In this document: positions 1-6,477 of the stretch, piece after piece
Numbering within the stretch: the first letter of the stretch is position 1
Layout: each line of letters begins with the position of its first letter
NCBI GenBank assembly: GCA_017354595.1
Contig: JAFMQQ010000022.1
Coordinates: 1 to 16,205 of the forward strand
DNA length: 16,205 nt
Direction: 5' to 3'
From: Micromonosporaceae bacterium
Lineage (GTDB): Bacteria; Actinomycetota; Actinomycetes; Mycobacteriales; Micromonosporaceae
Translations under genes and position numbers: made by a program
The notes under the pieces: model-generated
Databases searched by the model: none
What the model saw: the letters and a program-made list of their open reading frames with translations, nothing else
What the model was told of the DNA's origin: nothing

Positions 1-1
1 C

Positions 2-17
2 GGCACCGCGCGGTGCC
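2..17 (-). terminator. Candidate terminator hairpin downstream of the IclR gene
   Basis: A perfect 16-base palindrome, GGCACCGCGCGGTGCC, can fold as a 6-bp GC-rich stem with a GCGC loop. It begins about 29 bases past the stop codon of the minus-strand regulator, where a terminator would be expected. Any U-tract on the minus strand would lie outside the window, so rho-independent termination cannot be confirmed. Confidence 0.45.
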
Positions 18-45
18 CCGGCGATGCCGACGCGCAACGCCGCGC

Positions 46-888
46 TCACCGGCCGGTGTCCGCGGGAGCGTCGGCGGCCAGCGCCTCCAGTACCTCGGCC
101 TGGCCGCGCAGGATCCCGCCGATGTCCAGCAGCCGGGCGTGCGAGAGCCGGTACGCCGGCCCGCTGACGCTCAGCGCATAACGCGCGGCGCCGGCCGCGT
201 CCCGGATCGGCGCCGCAGCGCAGCGCAGGCCCTCGACGGTCTCCTCGTCGTCGATGGCGAAGCCGCGCTCCCGCACCCGGGCCAGTTCGCGGAGCAGGTC
301 GTCGGGGTCGGTGTGCGTTCGCGGGGTCAGCCCGGGCATGCCGTTGCTGGCCAGCAGGGCCCGGACATCGGCGTCCGGCAGCGTACTCATGATGGCCTTG
401 CCCAGACCCGAGGCGTGCCAGGCGTCCTTGTCGCCGACGGCGGCGCCCATCCGGATCGGCTGGGAGCTTTCCAGGGCGTGCACGATGACCAGGTCGTGGC
501 CGACCCTGGCGCCGAAGTTGACCGTCTCGTTGAACTGCTCGACCAGGCGCGCCATCGACGACGTGACCATCGACATGAAGTCCCGCCCGCTGACCGCGCC
601 GCGGCCGAGCAGGAACATCCGCATGCCGATCTGGTACTGGCGACTGACTGGGTCGCGGTCGAGCAGGCCGTGCGAGACGAGGCTGCCCAGGTACCGCAGC
701 GTGGTCGCATCGCTCAGGCCCGCCTGCGCCGCGACCTTCGACAGGGAGGCCGGCCCGCCGGTCACCGCCTCGAAGATGCGGACCAGCCGGTCCACCGCCT
801 GGAGGCCGCGGTCCTGAGGCTGGCCGGGGCGTGCCGCAGCTCGGCTGGAGCGGGTCGCCCTCGGGCGCGGTGCGCGCCGATCTTCCAC
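46..888 (-). CDS. IclR-family transcriptional regulator
   Basis: A 280-residue cytoplasmic DNA-binding regulator. An N-terminal winged helix-turn-helix lies at about residues 28-90 (LSKVAAQAGLSDATTLRYLG) after a basic, disordered tail. The IclR effector-binding domain follows, with the family signature around residues 214-224 (EETVEGLRCAAAPI). I chose the GTG start at 888 because GGAGG (895-899) sits 6 bases before it; the ATG at 930 would add 14 residues with no comparable ribosome site. Length fits the family (about 250-280). The gene is divergent from the sugar-uptake and aldonate operon, which is the usual arrangement for a local regulator. By analogy with the family it probably controls that operon in response to a pathway intermediate. 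Family assignment is secure; effector and direction of control are inferred or unknown. Confidence 0.93.
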   Translation of the reverse strand: MEDRRAPRPRATRSSRAAARPGQPQDRGLQAVDRLVRIFEAVTGGPASLSKVAAQAGLSDATTLRYLGSLVSHGLLDRDPVSRQYQIGMRMFLLGRGAVSGRDFMSMVTSSMARLVEQFNETVNFGARVGHDLVIVHALESSQPIRMGAAVGDKDAWHASGLGKAIMSTLPDADVRALLASNGMPGLTPRTHTDPDDLLRELARVRERGFAIDDEETVEGLRCAAAPIRDAAGAARYALSVSGPAYRLSHARLLDIGGILRGQAEVLEALAADAPADTGR

Positions 889-894
889 TGTGGT

Positions 895-899
895 CCTCC
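895..899 (-). promoter_or_regulatory. Ribosome binding site of the IclR gene
   Basis: GGAGG on the minus strand, 6 bases before the GTG at 888. It decides the start in favour of GTG 888 over the in-frame ATG at 930. Confidence 0.75.
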
Positions 900-948
900 A
901 CTGAACGGAGCCGACTTTCGTTTCACACACGGTACGGGTGCCCGGAGA

Positions 949-972
949 CCAGAGGCAATGCCTGCCTTCTGG
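949..972. promoter_or_regulatory. Inverted repeat, candidate operator of the IclR regulator
   Basis: CCAGAGGCA (949-957) and TGCCTTCTGG (963-972) are inverted copies apart from one extra T, separated by 5 bases; a second pairing, AGGCA-A-TGCCT, lies within it. The dyad is in the divergent gap, 11 bases upstream of the candidate -35 of the operon and 60 bases upstream of the regulator's start. IclR proteins commonly bind palindromes in such gaps and often autoregulate. That this dyad is the site is inference; I did not match it to a published consensus. Confidence 0.4.
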
Positions 973-983
973 TTTTCGCGGGG

Positions 984-1013
984 TTGACCAAGGACCCGAG
1001 CGGCGGTTAACTT
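984..1013 (+). promoter_or_regulatory. Candidate sigma-70 promoter of the catabolic operon
   Basis: TTGACC (984-989) is a 5/6 match to the -35 consensus. With a 17-base spacer the -10 would be TTAACT (1007-1012), and with 18 it would be TAACTT (1008-1013); both -10 matches are weak. The predicted leader would be about 80 bases. TTGACC and GGTTAA (1005-1010) also form a one-mismatch inverted repeat, so the promoter may overlap a regulator site. The weak -10 would suit a promoter that needs activation. Confidence 0.4.
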
Positions 1014-1084
1014 ACTTCACTCTGTGCAGATCGCTCCACTAGATGAAAGCTATCACCTCAACCCTCGACACCCGACAAGCCACC

Positions 1085-1090
1085 GGAGGG
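1085..1090 (+). promoter_or_regulatory. Ribosome binding site of the solute-binding protein gene
   Basis: GGAGGG, 9 bases before the ATG at 1100. It supports that start and marks the 5' end of the operon's coding region. Confidence 0.7.
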
Positions 1091-1099
1091 TGATCTCCC

Positions 1100-2434
1100 A
1101 TGGGCACAAACGCATACTCCCGACGCCGCTTCCTCCAATCGATGACCCTGGCCGGTGGTGCCCTGGCGCTGGGCGCCTGCGGCGGCGGCTCGGGTTCCGG
1201 CAAGGGCGGGACCCTCACCTACTGGAACCAGTTCTTCCCCACCTCGTCGAGCACCGACAAGTCACTCAAGCGCGACGACTTCTGGGTCATCCAGTCTGCC
1301 AAGCGCTTCGCCGATGCCAACGGCATCAACGTGGTCGTCACCGACCTGCCCGGCGATGACAGCGCCTTCACCAAGTTCCGCACCGCGGGCGTCGCCCGCA
1401 ACGGCCCGGACGTGGCGTCGCTGTGGTCCGGCGCCTATACCTTCGGACTCAAGAGCTACATCACCCCGCTGGACAAGTACGTGGACGGCGCGTACCGCAG
1501 CACGCTGACCGGCTGGGAGGTGGGCACCGAGGGGCTGGTCGCCGGAAAGGGCACGCTCTACGGCATTCCACCGGCCAACGACGGTATCGCCGCGGTCTAC
1601 TTCGACAGCCGGGTGCTCGACCGCGCGGGCGCGAAGGTCAGCGAGGACACCGTGCTGGAGTGGGACCAGTGGCTCGAAGTGCTCCGCAGAATCAAGGCGA
1701 CCGGGGTGACCCCGCTGGCCCTGGGCAACGGCGACTACACGCTCTTCTCGCTCTTCTACTGGATCGCGCAGGTGACCGGCGGCGAGACCGGACTGCGCGA
1801 CCTCGGTGACGGTACCCGCAAGTTCAACGACCCGGCGCTGCAGGCGGTGGTCCGCCAGTGGCTGCAGCTGGTCCCGTACGCGCTGCCCAATCCGTCCACA
1901 ATGGACGACCCGGTCGCTCAGGTCGGCGCGGGCAAGGCCGCGGTGGTGGTACAGGGGCCGTGGGCCATCGCCGGCCTGCGCGACGTGCTCGGTCAGAACG
2001 TGTTGATGACCCGGCTGCCGAACATCAACGCCACCGCACCGATCCGGGACAGCGGCATCGGCGGACCGGGTGGTGACTTCGTGGTCACCAGCTACTCCAA
2101 GCACAAGGACGAGGCGGCCGCTTTCATCAAGCACCTCACCAGCAAGACGGAGCAGCTCGACCGGATCAAGAACCACCCGCACGAGGATGTGAAGTTCCCC
2201 AACCTCACCGGGGTCGACCTCGCCTCGCTGTTCACCGATCCACTCCTGGTACGGCAGGCCGAGTGGGTGAACCAGAAGTTCGTCTTCTACGCCGACAACA
2301 TCTGGCCGACCGATCTGGTCAACGAGATCTACGCCCAGGCCCAGCTGATCTGGGCCGGCAAGAAGACACCGGAGGCGTTCCTGTCGGCGCTGGACGACAA
2401 GCGTGACAGCATCGTCAAGAACGGCAGCAAGTGA
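1100..2434 (+). CDS. ABC transporter solute-binding lipoprotein, family 1 (sugar)
   Basis: A 444-residue extracellular sugar receptor, membrane-anchored by lipid, that feeds the two permeases encoded next. The N-terminus has SRRRFLQ (residues 7-13, Tat-like twin arginines), a hydrophobic stretch and a lipobox LGAC with the lipidated Cys at residue 27. The mature part begins with a glycine-rich linker and GTLTYWNQF, typical of family 1 binding proteins. Length is normal. The last four bases (GTGA) overlap the start of the first permease, so translation is coupled. Downstream enzymes suggest a carbohydrate or a sugar-acid-containing ligand, but the sequence does not reveal which. Family call is strong; substrate is unknown. 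Confidence 0.93.
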   Translation: MGTNAYSRRRFLQSMTLAGGALALGACGGGSGSGKGGTLTYWNQFFPTSSSTDKSLKRDDFWVIQSAKRFADANGINVVVTDLPGDDSAFTKFRTAGVARNGPDVASLWSGAYTFGLKSYITPLDKYVDGAYRSTLTGWEVGTEGLVAGKGTLYGIPPANDGIAAVYFDSRVLDRAGAKVSEDTVLEWDQWLEVLRRIKATGVTPLALGNGDYTLFSLFYWIAQVTGGETGLRDLGDGTRKFNDPALQAVVRQWLQLVPYALPNPSTMDDPVAQVGAGKAAVVVQGPWAIAGLRDVLGQNVLMTRLPNINATAPIRDSGIGGPGGDFVVTSYSKHKDEAAAFIKHLTSKTEQLDRIKNHPHEDVKFPNLTGVDLASLFTDPLLVRQAEWVNQKFVFYADNIWPTDLVNEIYAQAQLIWAGKKTPEAFLSALDDKRDSIVKNGSK

Positions 2435-3378
2435 CCGAGACGGTCACTGCCGGCCAGCGGGTCGCGCCGGGGACCACACCGGTCCGCCGGGCGCGGTCCC
2501 GCCGCCGGCGCCGCGATACCCTGATCGGCCTGCTCTCGGTGCTACCGGCGCTGGTACTGGTCGCGGCCCTGATGTGGTACCCGCTGGTCACCACGGTCTA
2601 CCACGGCTTCACCGACTGGGACGGCGTGGTCACCAAGTGGGTGGGTCTGGACAACTACCGCCAACTCTTCGGCGACGGCGACATCTGGCAGTACCTGCGC
2701 ACCAACCTGGTCTTCTTCCTGTCGATACCGGTGATTCTGGTCATCTCGCTGGTGGTCGCGGTACTGCTGCACGAACAGACACCGGGCGCGCGGTTCTTCC
2801 GGTCGGTCTACTACCTGCCGTGCATGCTCTCGGTTGCGGTGGTGGGTCTGCTGATGCGCAGCATGTTCGCTCCGGACGGGATGGCGAACCGGTCGCTGTC
2901 GGCGGTGGGCCTTGGCGGGCTGGCCACCGACTGGCTCGCGTACACGGTCACCTCCTTCCTGGTGCTGATCCTGGCCTTCTACTGGCAGACCCTGGGCCAG
3001 GGTGCGCTCATCTTCCTGGCCGGCCTCTCCGCGATGCCCTCCAGCGTGGTCGAGGCGGCACAGGTGGATGGGGCGGGCTGGTGGCGGCGGCTGTTCCGGA
3101 TCGTGCTGCCGATGCAGACGCCGGCCATCAGCTACTTCCTGGTGACCAATACCGCGTACGTCTTCGTCGGCCTGTTCTCGCTCATCTTCACCGTCACCCG
3201 TGGCGGGCCGGGAAGCACCACCGTCCCGCTGGACTACGAGATCTACCTGTCCGCCTTCCAGAGCGGCGACCTGGGCTACGCCTCCGCGGTCTCGGTGGTG
3301 CTGCTCGTGCTCGTCTCCATCATCGCCTGGCTCCAGGTGCGCAACTTCGACCTGTACTCGCGCCAGGGCGGGCGCTGA
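2431..3378 (+). CDS. Carbohydrate ABC transporter permease, MalF/UgpA-like (CUT1)
   Basis: A 315-residue inner-membrane permease subunit. An arginine-rich cytoplasmic N-terminus (about residues 19-28) precedes transmembrane segment 1 (about 30-57), followed by further hydrophobic segments consistent with six in total. The ATPase-contact EAA loop is at about residue 208 (EAAQVDGAGWWRRLFRIVLP). The GTG start lies inside the stop of the binding-protein gene (GTGA), and the stop overlaps the ATG of the second permease, so three transporter genes are translated as a unit. It should pair with the next gene's product as the membrane channel. The ATP-binding subunit is not encoded here; many actinobacterial CUT1 importers share one encoded elsewhere (MsiK type). 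Confidence 0.93.
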   Translation: MTETVTAGQRVAPGTTPVRRARSRRRRRDTLIGLLSVLPALVLVAALMWYPLVTTVYHGFTDWDGVVTKWVGLDNYRQLFGDGDIWQYLRTNLVFFLSIPVILVISLVVAVLLHEQTPGARFFRSVYYLPCMLSVAVVGLLMRSMFAPDGMANRSLSAVGLGGLATDWLAYTVTSFLVLILAFYWQTLGQGALIFLAGLSAMPSSVVEAAQVDGAGWWRRLFRIVLPMQTPAISYFLVTNTAYVFVGLFSLIFTVTRGGPGSTTVPLDYEIYLSAFQSGDLGYASAVSVVLLVLVSIIAWLQVRNFDLYSRQGGR

Positions 3379-4211
3379 TGAGAAGCGCGACGGCACGCAT
3401 GGGGCGGCTGGCCATCACCCTGGCGCTGACAATCGTCGCCATCTCCGCGGTGTATCCGTTGCTTTTCATGCTCATCACCAGCCTGAAGAGCCATGGCGAC
3501 TACATCCGTAGCCCGATCTCGCTACCGGCCCACTGGACCAACCTCGACAATTACACCGCCATGTTCAACCGCTTCGACGTCGGCCGGCTGTACGCCAACT
3601 CGGTCATCTACGTGGCGGCCGCGTGGCTGATCTGCCTCGCCGTCTCGCTGCCGGCGGCGTTCGCCTTCGCGAAGCTGGAGTTCCCCGGACGCCGGCTGTT
3701 GTTTGTCGCGCTGATCTGCAGCCTGGCGATTCCCACCGTCACCTTCATCATCCCGGACTACGTCCTGCTAGCCGATCTGGGCATCATCGACAGCCCGATC
3801 TCGGTCATCCTGCTCTGGTCGGCCACCGGCACGCCGGGTACGGTGTTTCTGCTCGCCGCGTTCATGCGCAGCCTGCCGAGCGAGGTGATCGACGCGGCGG
3901 CGGTGGATGGCGCCGGCTACTTCCAGACCATGCGGCGGGTGATCCTGCCGATGAGCCTGCCGGCGATCGTTACGGTCACCATCTTCGATGTCACGGGCTG
4001 GTGGAACGATCTGCTCACCCCGCTGGTGTTTCTCCAGTCAGAGAGCCAGGCGACGATAACCCTCGGCGTGGCCACCATCGTCACGCGGTACCAGAGCGAC
4101 CTGCCACTGCTGATCGCCGGGCTGGTGATGGCGGCGCTGCCGCCGATCGCCGTGTACGTGGTGGCGCAGCGCTACATCCGGCGCGGGCTGGTGCTCGGAG
4201 CCGTGCAGTGA
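3378..4211 (+). CDS. Carbohydrate ABC transporter permease, MalG/UgpE-like (CUT1)
   Basis: A 277-residue inner-membrane permease, partner of the preceding one. Transmembrane segment 1 lies at about residues 11-34, and the EAA loop begins at residue 169 (EVIDAAAVDGAGYFQTMRRV), followed by the conserved ILP-SLPA turn. Length is normal for the family. The ATG at 3378 overlaps the previous TGA (ATGA), and the 3' end overlaps the next GTG (GTGA), placing it in the middle of a coupled operon. The open frame continues upstream of 3378, but that part is out of register with the first permease and was excluded. Confidence 0.93.
   Translation: MRSATARMGRLAITLALTIVAISAVYPLLFMLITSLKSHGDYIRSPISLPAHWTNLDNYTAMFNRFDVGRLYANSVIYVAAAWLICLAVSLPAAFAFAKLEFPGRRLLFVALICSLAIPTVTFIIPDYVLLADLGIIDSPISVILLWSATGTPGTVFLLAAFMRSLPSEVIDAAAVDGAGYFQTMRRVILPMSLPAIVTVTIFDVTGWWNDLLTPLVFLQSESQATITLGVATIVTRYQSDLPLLIAGLVMAALPPIAVYVVAQRYIRRGLVLGAVQ
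4197..4200 (+). promoter_or_regulatory. Ribosome binding site of the ceramidase-like gene
   Basis: GGAG, 7 bases before the GTG at 4208, within the end of the second permease gene. It supports GTG 4208 as the start rather than any of the far upstream in-frame starts. Confidence 0.55.
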
Positions 4212-5680
4212 CTACACAGTGGACACCCCGCGAATCGGCGGTCGTGGCGGGTGTCGCTCGGGCTGACATCACGCCACCGGTCGGTATCCGGGCGCACAAC
4301 TGGGGTGCGGCCAGGGTCGGGCAGGCCACCGGGGTACACCGCCCGCTGACCGCGAGCGCCCTGGCGGTTGCCGACGATGCAGTCGGCTGGCGGTACCTGC
4401 TCACCGTGGACCTGGGCTGGTGGCAGAGCTTCGCCGGGTACCAGCGGGTGTACCGGCCGGTGCTGGCGGCGCTGTGTCCCACAGCGCTGCCTCCCACGGC
4501 GCCGGCGGCGGGAAGCGACCCGGCCGTGTCTCCCGCGGCCTCGGCGGCGGGAAGTGCCTCGGCCGGTGGCGGTGAGCCGGACGCGGTGCTGTTGCATCTG
4601 GTCCACACGCACGCCGGCCCCACACTCGCCGAGGAGGACTCCGGGCTGCCCGGCAGCGAGCTGGTCGGAGCGTACCGGGAGCGGCTCGTGCAGGCGCTGA
4701 TCGAGGTGGCCACGGTGGCCCGCGAGGCGGCGCAGCAAGCGACGGTCACCTGGGCGTACGGCTCCTGCCGGCTGGCCGCCAACCGGGATCTCCCTTTGGC
4801 AGAGCGTGACGTGCTGGGCTTCAACCCCGCGGGCAGCGCCGATGATACCGTGCTGGTCGGCCGGATCACCGCCGCCGGCGGGGCGCCGGTGGGAGTTCTG
4901 GTGAACTACGCCTGCCACCCGACCACGCTGGCGCACCAGAACACTCTGGTCTCGCCGGACTACGTAGGCGCGGTACGGGAAGTCGTCGAGCAGCACGCCG
5001 GCGCGCCGTGCCTGTTCCTCCAGGGCGCGTCGGGTGACCTCGGGCCGCGCGAACAGTACGCCGCCGGTACCGAGGTGGCCGACCGGCATGGCCGGGCGCT
5101 GGGACACGCGGTGGCCTCGGTCCTTGAGACGATGGGTACGCCGGGCAGCGCCCTGCACTTCGGCGGCGTGGTCGAGTCCGGCGCGCCACTGGGCATCTGG
5201 CACGAGGCTGCGCTGGCACCGCCGAGCGGGTCCTCCTTCGCCCGCCTGGATGTCCCGATCGCCTGCCGTCCCGACCCTTCCCAGTCCACTGTGGATCGCT
5301 GGGCGGATATCGATCCGGCCGCCGCGGCGGAACGGCGGGCCCGGGCCGGCCGGCTCGCCGAGGGGTACGCCGCCGGCGGCGCTGCGCGGCACCCGGTCTT
5401 CGTCTGGCGACTGGGCGACGCGGTGATCGTCGCCCACCCGGGGGAGGCGTACTCGCAGTTGCAGACCGAGCTGCGCCGCCGGCACCCGGAGCGGGCCGTC
5501 GCCGTACTCAACCTGACCAATGGCCCGGGCTTCATGTACCTGCCGCCACGCGAGGCCTACCGCCGGGACCGGTACCAGGTGTGGCAGACGCTGGCGGCCG
5601 AAGGAACGCTGGAGGCGGTCACCGACGCCGCCGACGCGGCCATCGCGGCGCTGCCGCCGGCCCGGCCGGTGGCGTCGTGA
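4208..5680 (+). CDS. Neutral/alkaline ceramidase-like metallohydrolase, cytoplasmic, catalytic Ser replaced by Gly
   Basis: A 490-residue protein opening with VAGVARADITPPVG, a hallmark of the neutral ceramidase N-terminal domain family (PF04734). Residues at the four zinc-ligand positions of Pseudomonas ceramidase (H97, H204, E411, Y448) can be matched by motif: H133 in VHTHAGPT, H237 in NYACHPTT, E413 in HPGEAYS and Y444 in GFMYLPP. The serine loop, NAGxxSPN in true ceramidases, reads ASGDLGPR, with Gly279 at the nucleophile position. There is no signal peptide, whereas classical bacterial ceramidases are secreted. A low-complexity Ala/Pro/Ser/Gly insert (about residues 90-122) comes from a tandem repeat. 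It overlaps both neighbours by GTGA and lies between transporter and sugar-acid enzyme genes. A metal-dependent hydrolase acting on an imported compound or a lactone fits better than ceramide hydrolysis; this is inference. Confidence 0.85.
   Translation: MTTQWTPRESAVVAGVARADITPPVGIRAHNWGAARVGQATGVHRPLTASALAVADDAVGWRYLLTVDLGWWQSFAGYQRVYRPVLAALCPTALPPTAPAAGSDPAVSPAASAAGSASAGGGEPDAVLLHLVHTHAGPTLAEEDSGLPGSELVGAYRERLVQALIEVATVAREAAQQATVTWAYGSCRLAANRDLPLAERDVLGFNPAGSADDTVLVGRITAAGGAPVGVLVNYACHPTTLAHQNTLVSPDYVGAVREVVEQHAGAPCLFLQGASGDLGPREQYAAGTEVADRHGRALGHAVASVLETMGTPGSALHFGGVVESGAPLGIWHEAALAPPSGSSFARLDVPIACRPDPSQSTVDRWADIDPAAAAERRARAGRLAEGYAAGGAARHPVFVWRLGDAVIVAHPGEAYSQLQTELRRRHPERAVAVLNLTNGPGFMYLPPREAYRRDRYQVWQTLAAEGTLEAVTDAADAAIAALPPARPVAS
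4491..4568 (+). repeat. Two tandem copies of a 39-base unit within the ceramidase-like gene
   Basis: Positions 4491-4529 and 4530-4568 align as two 39-base copies with about six or seven differences by eye. Both contain CGGCGGCGGGAAG, and a partial unit (TCCCACAGCGCTGC) precedes them. The length is a multiple of three, so the reading frame is kept and 13-residue Ala/Pro/Ser/Gly units result. It looks like slippage-driven growth of a surface loop shortly before the first zinc ligand. Confidence 0.7.
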
Positions 5681-6477
5681 GTGACCGTTCGGTGGTGGTC
5701 ACCGGGGCGGGCTCAGGGATCGGGCGCGCCATCGCGCTGCACCTGGCCGGGCACGGCTGGGGTGTGGTGCTGGTGGATGTGGACGGTGCCGCGGTGCGTG
5801 GCGTCGCTACCACGGTCGCCGGCGCGAACCGTGTCGTGGTGGGTGATGTCGCGGTACGACCGACCCACGCCCGCGCCGCGGCCGAGGCGGCACAGCTGGG
5901 TGCGCTCTCCGGCTGGGTGAACTGCGCCGGAATCACCATCCGGCAGCACCTCCACCAGCTGGACGAAAGCGTGGTGGCCCGCCTGGTCGGGGTCAACCAG
6001 CTCGGCACCCTGTGGGGTACAAGCCAGGCGATATCCTCCTTTGTGGACGGTCGTCGGGCGGGGGCCGTGGTCAACATCTCCTCGGTACACGGGCAGCGCG
6101 CCTACCCGGAGTACGGCATCTACGAGATGACCAAGGCCGCCATCGACGCGCTGACCCGCAGCGCCGCGGCCAGCTATGGGGACCGCGGCATCCGGGTCAA
6201 CTCGGTCGCCCCGGGGGCGGTGGTCACACCCGCCCTGGAGCGGTCGTTCGAGTCGGCCCCGGTACCGGCCGCGGCGCGCCGCGACCTGGAGTCGAGGAAT
6301 CCGTTGCGGCGGCTCGCGCAGCCGGCTGAGGTCGCCGCGGTCGTCGAGTTCCTGCTCTCCCCGTCGGCGGGTTACATCAACGGAGCGACCATCGCGGTCG
6401 ATGGCGGTTGGGGCATCCTGCTCGGCCGGGACTCCGACGACCCGCAGACCCGACGCACCGAGGGAGGGTCCCGGTGA
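5677..6477 (+). CDS. Short-chain dehydrogenase/reductase (SDR), NAD-type
   Basis: A 266-residue cytoplasmic oxidoreductase of the classical SDR family. The nucleotide-binding motif TGAGSGIG is at residues 9-16. An acidic residue ends the second strand (D34 in LVDVDG), suggesting NAD rather than NADP. The catalytic tetrad is visible: N107, S136 (NISSVHG), Y149 and K153 (YGIYEMTK). The C-terminal INGATIAVDGGWG stretch is typical. The GTG at 5677 overlaps the previous stop (GTGA). Between a sugar importer and an aldonate dehydratase, the likely role is oxidation of a sugar to a lactone, or of a 2-keto-3-deoxyaldonate as in L-fucose and L-rhamnose pathways. Which of these applies cannot be read from the sequence. 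Confidence 0.93.
   Translation: MSDRSVVVTGAGSGIGRAIALHLAGHGWGVVLVDVDGAAVRGVATTVAGANRVVVGDVAVRPTHARAAAEAAQLGALSGWVNCAGITIRQHLHQLDESVVARLVGVNQLGTLWGTSQAISSFVDGRRAGAVVNISSVHGQRAYPEYGIYEMTKAAIDALTRSAAASYGDRGIRVNSVAPGAVVTPALERSFESAPVPAAARRDLESRNPLRRLAQPAEVAAVVEFLLSPSAGYINGATIAVDGGWGILLGRDSDDPQTRRTEGGSR
6463..6468 (+). promoter_or_regulatory. Ribosome binding site of the dehydratase gene
   Basis: GGAGGG, 5 bases before the GTG at 6474, inside the 3' end of the dehydrogenase gene. It supports this start and, unlike the weaker internal starts of the operon, may give independent loading of ribosomes. Confidence 0.65.

Noticed and set aside
889..930. ATG at 930 as start of the IclR gene
   Set aside because: There is no good ribosome site before it, while GTG 888 has GGAGG at 6 bases; the extra 14 residues match nothing in the family.
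1085..1104. Small hairpin GGAG/CTCC over the ribosome site and palindrome CCCATGGG over the start of the binding-protein gene
   Set aside because: A 4-bp stem is too weak for a riboswitch or RNA thermometer, and the palindrome is expected by chance in such DNA.
2403..3377. Upstream in-frame extension of the second permease
   Set aside because: It overlaps the whole first permease in another frame and is low in hydrophobic segments; the ATG at 3378 gives the correct permease N-terminus.
3623..4207. Upstream in-frame extension of the ceramidase-like gene
   Set aside because: It overlaps the second permease in another frame; GTG 4208 has a ribosome site and gives the conserved N-terminus.
4172..5485. 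Long open frame on the minus strand opposite the ceramidase-like gene
   Set aside because: It is Arg/Gly/Pro-rich with no family motif and lies wholly opposite a gene with clear domain signatures; a typical high-GC shadow frame.
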